From positions 36,094-100,093 of the forward strand of contig PABK01000012.1 of NCBI GenBank assembly GCA_002699145.1: a stretch of 64,000 nucleotides of DNA, read 5' to 3'. This DNA comes from Halioglobus sp. GTDB taxonomy: Bacteria; Pseudomonadota; Gammaproteobacteria; Pseudomonadales; Halieaceae. A program made the position numbers and the translations under genes. Positions within the stretch are counted from its first letter, which is position 1, and the number at the start of each line of letters is the position of its first letter. This document shows positions 43,527 through 53,596 of the stretch, one piece after another. The notes beneath the pieces were generated by a model that saw only the letters and a program-made list of their open reading frames with translations, did no database searches and was not told the DNA's origin.

Positions 43527-45257
43527 ATGAAACTCGGCGAACACCTGGTCAGTCTCGGCAAGATTACCCCCCGCGACGTCGAGCGCGCGCTCGTGGCCAG
43601 GGCGGAAATGGGCGGCAAGTTCGGCCAGATCCTGGTCAAGCTGGGCCTGGTGTCGGAAAACGACGTCGCTGCGGCGCTGTCGGAACAGCTCGGCATTCCC
43701 TTGCTGGGCAGCGCCGACTACCCGGAGGAGGCCGTCGTGCTGCCGGGTTTATCCCTGGAATTCATGCTCTCCAACTCGGTGGTGCCTATCGCCGTCGACG
43801 CCGACCGCGCACTGTTCGCGGCGACGGTGCCGCAGGACGAATTCCTGGGCAAGGCCCTGGGGCTTGCCCTGGATCGCCCGGTCGAACTGCGCCTGGGGCT
43901 GGAATCGGAGATTCTCGGCGCGCTGCAGAAGCACTCCGAAAACCGCGCTGAGGAAATCGCGCAGGAGGAGGGCGAGGCCGATCTCTACCTGGACGACCAG
44001 GAGTTCATCGAACACCTGCGGGACCTGGCGAGCGAGGCGCCCATCATTCGCCTGGTCAACCAGATCATTCACCGCGCGCTGGACCTGGGCGCCTCTGACA
44101 TACACATCGAGCCCTTCGACGACGGCCTGCACCTGCGCTACCGGGTGGACGGGGTGATCCAGGAGTTGCCCGATGCGCCCCAGGCCAGCCACGCCCCGGC
44201 CATCGCCTCGCGTATCAAGTTGCTGGCGAACCTGAACATCGCCGAACAGCGCCTGCCCCAGGACGGCCGCATCATGATCAGGGTGAAAGGCCACGAACTG
44301 GACCTGCGCGTGTCTACGATCCCCACGGTGCACGGCGAGAGCATCGTCATGCGTGTGCTCGACCGGCAGAGTATTCGCCTGAGCCTGTCCGACATGGGTT
44401 TCGGCGAGGACACCCTGGAGCGCTTCCGCGAATTGCTATCGCGCCCGCATGGGGTGCTGCTGCTCACCGGGCCGACCGGCTCCGGCAAGACCACCACGCT
44501 GTACGCCGCATTGTCGTCCATGGACGCGGAGTCGCTGAAGATCATCACCGTGGAAGACCCGGTGGAGTACCAGTTGCGCGGCATCAACCAGATCCAGGTG
44601 AAACCCCAGATCGACCTGGATTTCGCCCGGGCGCTGCGTTCCATCCTGCGCCAGGACCCGGACATCATCATGATCGGCGAGATGCGCGACGGCGAGACCG
44701 CGCAGATCGGCGTGCAGTCGGCGCTCACCGGGCACCTCGTCCTGTCGACCCTGCACACCAATACCGCGGCGGCGGCCATCACCCGCCTGGAGGACATGGG
44801 TATCGAGCGCTACCTGATCACGTCCTCGGTCAACGGCGTGCTGGCCCAGCGCCTGGTGCGCAAACTTTGCACCGCCTGCCGTCGCCCGGCGCAGTTCCCG
44901 GCGGACCTCGCCGCCACGGGCCTGCGGCGCGTGGTCGACCCCGCCGCGGCGACGGTCTACGAGGCGGTGGGCTGCGACCAGTGCAAACACACCGGCTACA
45001 GCGGTCGCACCGGTATCCACGAGCTGTTCGTGCTCGACGCCAGTATGCATGAGGCCATCATCGGCGGCGCCGACGCCACCGACCTGCACACGGTGGCGCG
45101 CCAGAACGGCATGTACACCCTGTTCGAGGACGGGCTGCGCAAGGTGGCGCAGGGGGTGACCTCCATGGAGGAACTGTTGCGCGTGACCCTGGACCAGCAG
45201 GGCGACGACAGTTCGCCCGCGCCCGGCGTTACCGTCGACCTGGAGGCGCAGGCCTAG
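43527..45257 (+). CDS. gspE: T2SS assembly ATPase GspE
   Basis: A 576-residue hexameric AAA-type secretion ATPase. An N-terminal GspE_N domain (HLVSLGKITPRDVERAL) binds GspL; then Walker A GPTGSGKTTT at ~314-323, the Asp box, Walker B with RQDPDIIMIGEMRD, and a four-Cys zinc site CTAC (~449) and CDQC (~488). It powers pseudopilus assembly from the cytosolic face. First gene of the second T2SS segment. Possible extended -10 TGGTAAACT at ~43450-43458. Confidence 0.95.
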   Translation: MKLGEHLVSLGKITPRDVERALVARAEMGGKFGQILVKLGLVSENDVAAALSEQLGIPLLGSADYPEEAVVLPGLSLEFMLSNSVVPIAVDADRALFAATVPQDEFLGKALGLALDRPVELRLGLESEILGALQKHSENRAEEIAQEEGEADLYLDDQEFIEHLRDLASEAPIIRLVNQIIHRALDLGASDIHIEPFDDGLHLRYRVDGVIQELPDAPQASHAPAIASRIKLLANLNIAEQRLPQDGRIMIRVKGHELDLRVSTIPTVHGESIVMRVLDRQSIRLSLSDMGFGEDTLERFRELLSRPHGVLLLTGPTGSGKTTTLYAALSSMDAESLKIITVEDPVEYQLRGINQIQVKPQIDLDFARALRSILRQDPDIIMIGEMRDGETAQIGVQSALTGHLVLSTLHTNTAAAAITRLEDMGIERYLITSSVNGVLAQRLVRKLCTACRRPAQFPADLAATGLRRVVDPAAATVYEAVGCDQCKHTGYSGRTGIHELFVLDASMHEAIIGGADATDLHTVARQNGMYTLFEDGLRKVAQGVTSMEELLRVTLDQQGDDSSPAPGVTVDLEAQA

Positions 45258-45275
45258 GCCGCGGCACTGTAGAGC

Positions 45276-46484
45276 ATGGCCAGTTTCAGCTACCGCGCGA
45301 TTTCCAACCAGGGCAAGACCGTCGACGGTTCGATTTCCGCCGACCGTATCGAGCTGGCTTCGCGCGAGCTGCGCTCCCAGGGCCTGACCCTGCTCAGCCT
45401 GGAACCGGCCAGCGGTGGCGCGGTGGCGCGGGCGGACAGCGGCGGCAGGGCGGCGGGCAGCGACGACGTGCTGGCGCTGACCCGCGAGTTGTCCGTGCTG
45501 TTGCGGGCCGGGCTGCCCATCGACCGCGCGCTGAAGGTAATGATCGACATGTCGGCCCAGGAGCGCATGCGCGGCCTGCTCAACGAACTGCTGGCCTCGG
45601 TGAAGTCGGGCAAGGGCCTGAGCCAGGCCCTGGCGGCCTACCCGCGGGAGTTCGACAACTTCTACGTCAACATGGTGCGCTCGGGCGAGGCCAGCGGCCA
45701 CCTGGACCAGGTGCTCACGCGGCTGGCCGAATACCTGACCAACGCCAAGACGGTGCGTTCCGGCGTCATCTCGGCACTGATCTACCCGGCAATCCTGCTG
45801 ACCGTTGCGCTGATTTCCATCGCCGCCATGCTCGGGTTCGTCGTGCCGCAGTTCGAGACGCTGTTTGCCGACATGGGCGACGCCCTGCCTGCGCTGACGC
45901 GCATGGTGATCGCCGGTGGTGACTTCGTCGCCGCCTATGGCTGGCTGCTGGTCATGCTGGTGGCGGCGGCGGTGATACTGGTGCGCAACTGGTTGCGCAG
46001 TCCGCACGGACGCGCGGAGTTCGACCGGCGCCTGCTGGACCTGCCCATGCTCGGTGCGGTGGTGTTCAAGTTCGAGGTGGCGAAGTTCGCGCGCACTGTG
46101 GGTACGCTGCTGGGCAATGGCGTATCGCTGCTGCAGTCCATCGCCATCGCCGTGGAGACGGTGGACAACACCCGTATCAAGGAGGCGCTGTCCGTGCTGG
46201 AGCCGGCGGTCAAGCGCGGGCAGCGCGTGTCCGTGGCGCTGGACGAAACCGGGGTGTTTTCGCCGCTGGTCATACAGATGGCGCGGGTCGGGGAGGAATC
46301 TGGCAGCCTCGACCAGATGATGACAGAATTGGCGCAGGTGTACGACGAGGAAGTGCAGGCGGGCATCAAGCGTAGCCTGGCGTTACTGGAGCCGGTACTG
46401 ATCCTCACCATGGCGGCCTTTATCGCCATGATCATCATCGCCATCCTCATGGGCATCATGTCGGTGAACAACCTCGCCATATAA
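45276..46484 (+). CDS. gspF: T2SS inner-membrane platform protein GspF
   Basis: A 402-residue polytopic protein with two T2SSF domains, each carrying the conserved LRAGLPIDRAL / LGNGVSLLQSI pattern, and three membrane segments at about 164-192, 210-237 and 368-398. It is the rotor-like platform core driven by GspE. It follows gspE after 18 bases. Confidence 0.94.
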   Translation: MASFSYRAISNQGKTVDGSISADRIELASRELRSQGLTLLSLEPASGGAVARADSGGRAAGSDDVLALTRELSVLLRAGLPIDRALKVMIDMSAQERMRGLLNELLASVKSGKGLSQALAAYPREFDNFYVNMVRSGEASGHLDQVLTRLAEYLTNAKTVRSGVISALIYPAILLTVALISIAAMLGFVVPQFETLFADMGDALPALTRMVIAGGDFVAAYGWLLVMLVAAAVILVRNWLRSPHGRAEFDRRLLDLPMLGAVVFKFEVAKFARTVGTLLGNGVSLLQSIAIAVETVDNTRIKEALSVLEPAVKRGQRVSVALDETGVFSPLVIQMARVGEESGSLDQMMTELAQVYDEEVQAGIKRSLALLEPVLILTMAAFIAMIIIAILMGIMSVNNLAI

Positions 46485-46538
46485 AACATACCAGCGGCGG
46501 TCCTGCGGGGCGGCCGCCAGACAACAGGGAACAGGAGT

Positions 46539-46976
46539 ATGGGACAATCAATAGCACACAGGCTGTCGCCGCGCCGACAGCACGGCTTTACGCTCATCGA
46601 GCTGCTCGTGGTGCTGGTCATTCTGGGGCTGCTGGCGGGCCTGGTCGGCCCGAACATCATCAATCAGCTCGGCGGTGCGAAAACCGATACGGCGCTGGTG
46701 CAGATCAAGCAACTGGAACAGGCGCTGGAGATGTACAAGCTCGATGTCGGTCGCTATCCGACCAACAGTGAGGGACTCGAGGCGCTGGTGCAAAAGCCCG
46801 GTGACGCGGACGGCTGGAACGGGCCCTACCTCAAGTCCGGCGTGCCCCGGGATCCGTGGAAGCGGGACTACCACTACGCCTACCCGGGCAGTCGCGCCGA
46901 TGTCGATATCTACTCTCTCGGCCAGGACGGCGCCGAAGGCGGTGAGGGTGAGGACGCCGACGTCGGCAACTGGTAG
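46539..46976 (+). CDS. gspG: T2SS major pseudopilin GspG
   Basis: A 145-residue pseudopilin: 16-residue leader ending in Gly, then FTLIELLVVLVILGLL with Glu+5. The conserved GspG core DVGRYPTNSEGLEALV and DPWKRDYHYAYPG, including the calcium-binding acidic loop, is present. Major subunit of the periplasmic pseudopilus. The last 29 bases probably overlap gspH. Confidence 0.95.
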   Translation: MGQSIAHRLSPRRQHGFTLIELLVVLVILGLLAGLVGPNIINQLGGAKTDTALVQIKQLEQALEMYKLDVGRYPTNSEGLEALVQKPGDADGWNGPYLKSGVPRDPWKRDYHYAYPGSRADVDIYSLGQDGAEGGEGEDADVGNW

Positions 46977-47463
46977 GCGTCGCCCGACGCCGCCAAAGCG
47001 CCGCCGGGCGCGGGCTGGCAGCGCTGGTTTCACCCTGCTGGAGCTGCTGGTGGTGCTGGCCATCGCGGCCATCGTGCTGGGGGTGAGCGCACCGGCGATG
47101 CAGCGTGTCTTCCAGTCCGCCCAGTACCGCGGTGCCGTCAGCGATATCGTCTCCACGCTCAACGCCGCGCGCATGGCCGCCATACGCCAGGGCCACCACG
47201 AGGATGTGCTGCTCTATCCCCGCGAGCGCCGGATCCGTCGCGGTGACAAGACCACGCAACTCCCGGAAGGGCTGGAACTGGAAGTCCTGGGCAGCCGCGA
47301 GCTGAACCGCGACGGCGCCGGCGTCATCCGTTTTTACCAGGACGGCGGCTCCAGTGGCGGTTATGTCAATGTCAGTCACGCGGCCGGTCTGGCCGTGCAG
47401 GTACAGGTCGACTGGTTGCTCGGGCGTGTGACCCTGTGCCAGCAAGACTGTCAGGAGGGTTGA
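46948..47463 (+). CDS. gspH: T2SS minor pseudopilin GspH
   Basis: A protein of about 171 residues with prepilin motif AGFTLLELLVVLAIAAI. No ATG is available; GTG at 46948 inside gspG, preceded by GAAGGCG, gives a 25-residue basic leader (GTG 46942 is an alternative). GspH caps the pseudopilus shaft. It ends the second T2SS segment and overlaps the convergent glycosyltransferase gene by 13 bases. Confidence 0.85.
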   Translation: MRTPTSATGRRRPTPPKRRRARAGSAGFTLLELLVVLAIAAIVLGVSAPAMQRVFQSAQYRGAVSDIVSTLNAARMAAIRQGHHEDVLLYPRERRIRRGDKTTQLPEGLELEVLGSRELNRDGAGVIRFYQDGGSSGGYVNVSHAAGLAVQVQVDWLLGRVTLCQQDCQEG

Positions 47464-48680
47464 TGCGCCCGCTGCTTGCCGCGCCGCAGCCAGGCGGTGT
47501 AGCGCCAGGAGCGACTCTGCTCCATACCCGCGATCTTCTGCTCCAGCAACGCTGACCGGCTCAGTTCCTCGCGCAGCCGGGCGTCGCGCTCGGCCACGCC
47601 CTGGTTCAGTTGGGCGATGTCCGTATGCAGCGCAGCCACCACCGACTCTGCGTGCCGCAGCGCCTGGTCGGTCTGCTCAAAGCTCGTGCGGCAGGCCTGC
47701 AACTGCGCTTCGCTTTCGTCCAGCTGGTGCAGGCAGGTCTTCAGGTCCTCACGGTACAGCGTTGCGTGGTGTAGCATCGCGCGGGTGTGCTCCCGCTGCT
47801 CGTCCAGCACCTGCACAGCATTGTGTGGGCTGCGTTCCACGCGCGCGCGGTTGATCGCCGCGCGCAATGGCTCCAGCGGGTCCGACAGGATGAAGTCCAT
47901 CACCGTATCGTGGAACGCCGGGTGCAGGGCGTGCAGCACGCTGTCCGCCTGCTCGCGGCGCGCGTTGGCCTCCTGGGCGAAACTGGCGCCACCCTCGTGG
48001 AAGACAAAGACATCGGCGGCGACCACGTGCCGCCAGCCGAGTTGCGCGGCGCGAATGCAGAAATCGCACTCTTCACCGTAACCCTTGCCAAAATTCTCCT
48101 GGTCGAAGGGGCCGGTCTGTTCCAGGCAGGCGCGCCTGATATACATGCAGAAACCCACGGCGGTGGGCAGGTCCGCGTGCAGGCCCTGGTTCGCGCGGCG
48201 GAACAGCTCATCGAGTTCCTCCAGCGCCAGTCCGGCCGGGAGATCGTTGGCCTGCCCGGACGCGGGGTAGGAGCAAATCGAGCCGTTATTGGAAAAGGGT
48301 GTCGCGGTGCCGATGCGCGGATCGCGGCAGGCGCAGGCCTGCAGGCGCTCGGCCCAGCCACGCGGGACCACGGTATCGCTGTTCAGCAGAATGATGTCGT
48401 GGTCGGGACGCATCTCGAAAGCGCGGTTGGCGCAGGCGACGAAGCCGAGATTGTGCTCGTGGCTGTACAACTCAACCTGCGGCGCCGCCGCGACCTCCCG
48501 GCACAGGGCGCTCACGTCGGGTTCCGGCGAGCAGTCGTCGATCACCAGCACCGACATATGCCCGGGCAGGCCGCTGGCCAGCAAGGATTGCAGGCAGTTG
48601 CGGGTGGCCTCCAGGTCGCGGTACACGGGCACGACCACGGTGACCGGGGCCGGCTCCTGGGTTGCTGCGTCTGGCGTCAT
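47451..48680 (-). CDS. GT2 glycosyltransferase with C-terminal coiled coil
   Basis: A 409-residue protein. The GT2 domain spans ~1-260 (VTVVVPVYRDLEATRNCL, DDCSPE, LLNSDTVVPRGW, GYGEECDFC), typical of rhamnosyl- or other surface-glycan transferases. Residues ~300-395 form a Gln/Glu/Leu-rich coiled coil that may mediate oligomerisation. The ATG at 48680 has GGAGG seven bases upstream; in-frame codons further up lack one. The only leftward gene between 6.5 and 57.5 kb, it faces the T2SS. Confidence 0.88.
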   Translation of the reverse strand: MTPDAATQEPAPVTVVVPVYRDLEATRNCLQSLLASGLPGHMSVLVIDDCSPEPDVSALCREVAAAPQVELYSHEHNLGFVACANRAFEMRPDHDIILLNSDTVVPRGWAERLQACACRDPRIGTATPFSNNGSICSYPASGQANDLPAGLALEELDELFRRANQGLHADLPTAVGFCMYIRRACLEQTGPFDQENFGKGYGEECDFCIRAAQLGWRHVVAADVFVFHEGGASFAQEANARREQADSVLHALHPAFHDTVMDFILSDPLEPLRAAINRARVERSPHNAVQVLDEQREHTRAMLHHATLYREDLKTCLHQLDESEAQLQACRTSFEQTDQALRHAESVVAALHTDIAQLNQGVAERDARLREELSRSALLEQKIAGMEQSRSWRYTAWLRRGKQRAHQPS

Positions 48681-48853
48681 CCGGGCACCTCCGGGCAAGC
48701 GGTACGCGTGGGCACCGGGCGGAATACGGCGGGCGTGCGGGCCGCCCGGTTCGGCGTCATTTAACCACAGCGCCGGCGAGCGGTGAACAAGTCCCGCGGG
48801 GTCGGACTGGCGAAATCGCCGTGCTACTATTGCCGCGACGTGTGCGCTGGCAG

Positions 48854-49954
48854 ATGGCAATGGGCGGGGCCGGTAACAGGCAGATTCTCTTCGTGGCGGG
48901 TATGCACAGGGCCGGGACGTCGGCCCTGTGCGCCGCGCTGCATGCCTGTGGAGCCCGCTTTGGCGAACGCCTGCTGCAACCCATGCCCGGTGTCAACGAG
49001 GAGGGCTTCTGGGAAGACCCCGCGGTCATCGACATCAACGAGACCCTGTTGCGTCGCGCCGGCGCGAGCTGGTTTTCGGCAACCACCGCGCTGCTGGAGG
49101 TGGATTGGCAGTCCGGCGAATTCGCCGATTTGCGCGCTCCGGCGAGCGAGATCCTGCACGCGGGCGATGCGGCAGCCGCACTGACCGTGATCAAGGACCC
49201 GCGCCTGTGCCTGACCCTGCCGTTCTGGCGCTCGCTGTGTGCCGGGCAGGCCATCGCCGCCGCGGTCTGCCTGGTGTGGCGCTCGCCCATGGAAATTGCC
49301 CGGTCGCTGCAGGCGCGCGATGATTTCCCCCTGGGTCACGGCCTGCGCCTGGTCGAAAGCTACCTTCGCTGCGCCCTGGCGGCCGCCGGGGACGACCCCC
49401 TGCGGGTGAGCTACCAGGAGTTGCTGGCCGCGCCCGGAGACACGCTTGCGCGACTGGTGCGGCGCCTGCCGCTGGCGGTCGATGCCGCGGCGCTGGACCG
49501 CGCGTTGAATCCAGCCCTGTGCCACCAGTCCTCGGATGCGGACAGTTCCTCGCCGCTGCACGCGGCGCACTGGACTGACCTGGATGCGGTGAATTCGGAG
49601 CTGGCGCGCCTGTACCCCCTGGAGCAAACACTGGGCGAGATGACCGCGGTGGTAGTGCGGCGTGGCCGCGAACTCACGCGCATCGGCGCCGAGCACGCGC
49701 AGGCCCTGGCCACGCTCGACGAGCGCGACGAGCAGATCCGTGACTTCGACGCCAGGCTGCAGGAAATCGGCGCACTGCACAGCACCGCACTGGCGACCAT
49801 CGGGGAACGCGACGGGCAGCTGGAGGAGCTGAACGGCTTGTACCAGCAGGCGTTGCAGAACAATCGCGAGATCCGCGCGGAGGTGGAGCGCCTGTTCTCC
49901 ATACCCCTGATCGGACCATTGCTGCGAGCGGCGGGTCGTTATGCCAGACGTTGA
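48854..49954 (+). CDS. Sulfotransferase-like protein with coiled-coil tail
   Basis: A 366-residue protein. FVAGMHRAGTSALCAALHAC (about 12-31) is the 5'-phosphosulfate-binding loop of the PAPS sulfotransferase family, and VIKDPRLCLTLPFW plus LVWRSPMEIARSL form the 3'-phosphate-binding region. The last ~110 residues are coiled coil. It likely transfers sulfate to a sugar hydroxyl. The start could be ATG 48854 or 48860. It overlaps the next glycosyltransferase by 14 bases, linking sulfation to glycan assembly. Confidence 0.8.
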   Translation: MAMGGAGNRQILFVAGMHRAGTSALCAALHACGARFGERLLQPMPGVNEEGFWEDPAVIDINETLLRRAGASWFSATTALLEVDWQSGEFADLRAPASEILHAGDAAAALTVIKDPRLCLTLPFWRSLCAGQAIAAAVCLVWRSPMEIARSLQARDDFPLGHGLRLVESYLRCALAAAGDDPLRVSYQELLAAPGDTLARLVRRLPLAVDAAALDRALNPALCHQSSDADSSSPLHAAHWTDLDAVNSELARLYPLEQTLGEMTAVVVRRGRELTRIGAEHAQALATLDERDEQIRDFDARLQEIGALHSTALATIGERDGQLEELNGLYQQALQNNREIRAEVERLFSIPLIGPLLRAAGRYARR

Positions 49955-52139
49955 TGTCATCATTCCGGTCTACGACGGCTACGACGAGACCGTGGCCTGC
50001 CTGGAGTCGGTGCTGCGTACCGTGGACCCGTCCTGGGCGCGGATCATCGTGATCAACGACTGCTCGCCGAACCCCGCGATCAGCGATTACCTGCGCAACC
50101 TCGACGCGCGCAACGGGCACCTGGTGCTGCTGGAGAATGAACTCAATCTCGGCTTTGTGGCGACGGTAAACCGCGGCATGGCCTACAACACCGACCGCGA
50201 TGTGCTGCTGCTCAACAGCGACGTCGAGGTCGCCGGCAACTGGCTCGAGCGCCTGCGCGAAGCCGCGTACCAGCACGAGAACGTGGCGTCGGTGACGCCG
50301 TTTTCCAATAACGCCACCGTGTGCAGCTTTCCGGATATCTGCGAAGACAACCGCGTCATCTTCGGCCTGCCCCTGGAGGAGATCGACGCACAGTTCGCCG
50401 CCGAATTCGGTCCACAGGATGTCTTTCCCCTGCCCACCGGGGTGGGTTGTTGCATGTATATGCGGCGCGATTGCCTGGACCTGATCGGCTATTTCGACGT
50501 CGAGGCCTTCGGTCGCGGTTACGGCGAGGAGAACGACTGGTGCCAGCGCGCGATCGGCGCCGGCCGCCACAACCTGCACCTGGCGAACTGTTACGTCTAC
50601 CACCGCGGCGGCGTGAGTTTTGGCGCCGAGCACAGCCCGCGACTGGCCAACGCGCTGGACGTGCTCGACCGGAAATACCCGCGCTACCACGGCGACATCC
50701 AGCGCTTCATCTCCCGCGACCCGGCCAGGGCGACACGCGTGCGCGCCTGGTTGCGCCTGTTCGCCTCCCAGGACCGCCCGCGTATCCTGATGATTTCCCA
50801 CAAGCTTGGCGGCGGCGCGCAACAGCATGTCGATGAGCTGGCCAGCCTGTACGCCGGACAGGCCCTGTGCCTGCTCATGATCCCGGACAAGAACGGCGAG
50901 TCCGTGCGCCTGGCCTGCTACGACCGCGACCAGCGTCTGCGCGATGGCCTGTTTTTCGAGATTCCCGGGGAATACCACAAGCTGGTCGCCCTGATGCGCG
51001 GGCTCGGCATAGGGCGTGTGCACTTCCACCACACCATGGGCCTGCCCACGCGGCTTTGGGGCATTGCGCGCGATATCGGCTGTGAGTACGACCTCACCAT
51101 TCACGATTATTACCTGGTCAACAACAACCCGAGCATGACGGACAGGGACGCGCGCTACGTGCGCGAGGATCACCCGCAGTTCGATGAACTCTGCGCCGGG
51201 CACCGCCCATTGCCGGAGGGGGTAGACGCCCGGGCGTGGCGGGACAACCAGCGTCCGTTTGTCGCCGGGGCGGCGCGCGTGATCTTCCCCTCCCTGGACT
51301 GCGCCCGGCGCTTCGGCCACTTCTTCGAGGTGGCCAACCCGGTGGTCGCCTGGCACCCTGACTACGCCAGCAGCCGGCCCTATCCCGAACCCCGTTGGCG
51401 CGGCGATGCCGGCCGCCCGCTGCGCGTACTGGTGATGGGCGCCCTGAGCCGCGAGAAGGGCGCGGACATGCTGGAAAATGTCGCCGCCGCGCTGGCCGGC
51501 GAGCGCATCGAGTTTCACCTGCTGGGGTACGCTTACCGCAAGCTGGGCGCCAACATCGTGTTCCACGGCCCCTACGACAATCGTGAGGTGCATCGCCTGG
51601 TGGCGGCGATCGACCCTGATGTCGCCTGGTTTCCGGCGCAATGGCCGGAGACCTACAGCTACACGCTGAGCGTCGCCCTGCACAACGCGCTGCCCGTCGT
51701 GGTGCCGAACATCGGCGCCTTCGTCGAGCGCGTCCAGGGCAGGCCGTTCTCGGCGGTCGCCAACTGGGATTTCAATGCCCTGGAGTGGCGCGACTTCTGG
51801 ACCTATGTGGTGCGGCGCCAGGCCCTGCCCGAGACCTCTGTCGCGCCCGTGCCCGCGGACGCTATCCGCACGGATTTCTACGAGCGGGACTATATCGACG
51901 CGGTCTCGCCGCGGGTCGCGGACCTGCGCTCGGAACTGCTGCTGGATCTCAAGCCCAACCTGATCGCGGACGACCTCAAGCTGTCGCGTGCGGAGTGGCT
52001 GCTCGAACGTATCTGGCGCTTTTCCCTGCGGCCGCTGGGCGCCCGCCTGATCGGCATCGTGCCGTTCCGCATACAGCGCGCGCTCAAGCGCGCGCTCTCC
52101 CACCGGCCCATGCACGATATCGTCGGGAAGGAACCGTGA
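49941..52139 (+). CDS. Bifunctional GT2-GT4 glycosyltransferase
   Basis: A 732-residue fusion. An N-terminal GT2 domain (1-~250) has DVIIPVYDGYDET, NDCSPN, LLLNSDVEV near 89-97 and GYGEENDWC. From ~280 (RILMISHKLGGGAQQHVDEL) a GT-B/GT4 domain follows, with RVLVMGALSREKGADM near 495 and the donor-site segment WPETYSYTLSVALHNALP near 562. Both domains look intact, so the protein may add two sugars in succession. Cytosolic or membrane-associated. Confidence 0.87.
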   Translation: MPDVDVIIPVYDGYDETVACLESVLRTVDPSWARIIVINDCSPNPAISDYLRNLDARNGHLVLLENELNLGFVATVNRGMAYNTDRDVLLLNSDVEVAGNWLERLREAAYQHENVASVTPFSNNATVCSFPDICEDNRVIFGLPLEEIDAQFAAEFGPQDVFPLPTGVGCCMYMRRDCLDLIGYFDVEAFGRGYGEENDWCQRAIGAGRHNLHLANCYVYHRGGVSFGAEHSPRLANALDVLDRKYPRYHGDIQRFISRDPARATRVRAWLRLFASQDRPRILMISHKLGGGAQQHVDELASLYAGQALCLLMIPDKNGESVRLACYDRDQRLRDGLFFEIPGEYHKLVALMRGLGIGRVHFHHTMGLPTRLWGIARDIGCEYDLTIHDYYLVNNNPSMTDRDARYVREDHPQFDELCAGHRPLPEGVDARAWRDNQRPFVAGAARVIFPSLDCARRFGHFFEVANPVVAWHPDYASSRPYPEPRWRGDAGRPLRVLVMGALSREKGADMLENVAAALAGERIEFHLLGYAYRKLGANIVFHGPYDNREVHRLVAAIDPDVAWFPAQWPETYSYTLSVALHNALPVVVPNIGAFVERVQGRPFSAVANWDFNALEWRDFWTYVVRRQALPETSVAPVPADAIRTDFYERDYIDAVSPRVADLRSELLLDLKPNLIADDLKLSRAEWLLERIWRFSLRPLGARLIGIVPFRIQRALKRALSHRPMHDIVGKEP

Positions 52140-52169
52140 GCCCGCCCGCGGCGCGCCAGGGGCGGCTGC

Positions 52170-53417
52170 TTGGACGATAGCGCAATCAACTGGCGGGAGG
52201 CGCTGTTCAACCGGCGTATGCTCGTCTGCGTGTTCACCGGGCTGGCTTCGGGCATGCCGCTCTACCTGTTGCTGCAGCTGGTCCCGCTGTGGCTGCGCGA
52301 CCAGGGCGTCTCGCTGACCGAGATCGGCCTGTTCGCGCTGCTGGGCATGCCCTACACCTGGAAGTTTATCTGGGCGCCCTTCATGGACCGCTGGACGCCG
52401 CCCTTCCTGGGCCGGCGCCGCGGCTGGATGCTGCTCAGCCAGGTGGCGCTGCTGCTGGGTATAGGCGCAATGGGTATGTTCGAGCCGCAACAGTCGCTAC
52501 CGGTGATCGCGGGACTGTGCCTGGCGGTGGCGTTTTTCAGCGCCAGCCAGGACGTGGTGATCGACGCCTACCGCCGCGAGATCCTGCCCGACGCGGAGCT
52601 GGGCCTGGGCAACTCCATCCATATCACCGCCTACCGACTCGCTGGCCTCGTACCAGGCTCACTGGCCTTCATCCTCGCCGATTACCTGCCCTGGTCCAGT
52701 GTGTTCTGGATTACCGGCGCCTTTATGCTGGTCGGTGTCGGCCTGTCCCTGCTGGCGCCGGAGCCGGATACGGAAAAGCCGGCCTACCATGGTCTGGCGG
52801 ACACGGTTATACGGCCGTTCAGGGAGTACCTGACGCGGCGCGGCTGGAAGGGCGTTCTGCTGGTGCTCAGTTTCATGGTGCTGTACAAGCTGGGCGACAA
52901 TATGGCCACGGCGTTGTCCTCGCCGTTTTACTACGACCTCGGGTTCACCAAGTCCCAGATAGGCGTGGTGGCCAAGAACGCGGCGCTGTGGCCGGCCATC
53001 CTCGGCGGCTTGCTGGGCGGGGTAGTGATGCTGCGCCTGGGTATCAACCGGGCGCTGTGGTTGTTCGGCGTGGTGCAGGTGGTCAGTATTCTCGGTTTTG
53101 CCGTGCTGGCCCAGGCCGGCGCCGTACTGTGGTTGCTGGGTGTGGTGATCGCCTTCGAGTACACGGGCGTGGGCCTGGGCACGGCGGCTTTCACCGCGTT
53201 CATCGCCAGGGAGACCAGCCGTACCTTCGCGGCGACCCAGTTCGCGCTGTTCACCGCCCTGGCGGCGGTGCCGCGCACCCTGGCCAACGCCAGTACGGGG
53301 ATTATCGTCGAGCAGGTGGGCTGGTACGACTTTTTCCTGCTCTGCGCTGTTCTCGCCCTGCCCGGCATGTTGCTGTTGCTGTGGGTCGCCCCCTGGCACG
53401 GCCAGGCGCAGGAGTAG
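52170..53417 (+). CDS. AmpG-like MFS transporter
   Basis: A 415-residue major-facilitator protein, probably starting with TTG, with about 12 hydrophobic segments. FTGLASGMPLYLLLQLVPLW at the first helix, MPYTWKFIWAPFMDRW and FFSASQDVVIDAYRREIL are AmpG hallmarks. AmpG imports anhydromuropeptides for cell-wall recycling. Its place inside a glycan cluster is odd; it may be a passenger or may carry a different saccharide. Confidence 0.85.
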   Translation: MDDSAINWREALFNRRMLVCVFTGLASGMPLYLLLQLVPLWLRDQGVSLTEIGLFALLGMPYTWKFIWAPFMDRWTPPFLGRRRGWMLLSQVALLLGIGAMGMFEPQQSLPVIAGLCLAVAFFSASQDVVIDAYRREILPDAELGLGNSIHITAYRLAGLVPGSLAFILADYLPWSSVFWITGAFMLVGVGLSLLAPEPDTEKPAYHGLADTVIRPFREYLTRRGWKGVLLVLSFMVLYKLGDNMATALSSPFYYDLGFTKSQIGVVAKNAALWPAILGGLLGGVVMLRLGINRALWLFGVVQVVSILGFAVLAQAGAVLWLLGVVIAFEYTGVGLGTAAFTAFIARETSRTFAATQFALFTALAAVPRTLANASTGIIVEQVGWYDFFLLCAVLALPGMLLLLWVAPWHGQAQE

Positions 53418-53596
53418 GCCGCGCCCCGCATCCCCCTCCGGCTTTCTAGAAGCCTGATTTTCCTGCCAAAAATGGGCACCTGATCACGGATATTTCCCGT
53501 CCTCCGGTTGCCATGGATGCGGCAAATGGGTGAATATAGCCCGTGCTTTGCGGTCTTCCGCACGGAAAAATATGAATATAAGTAGAGATTGGCCAG

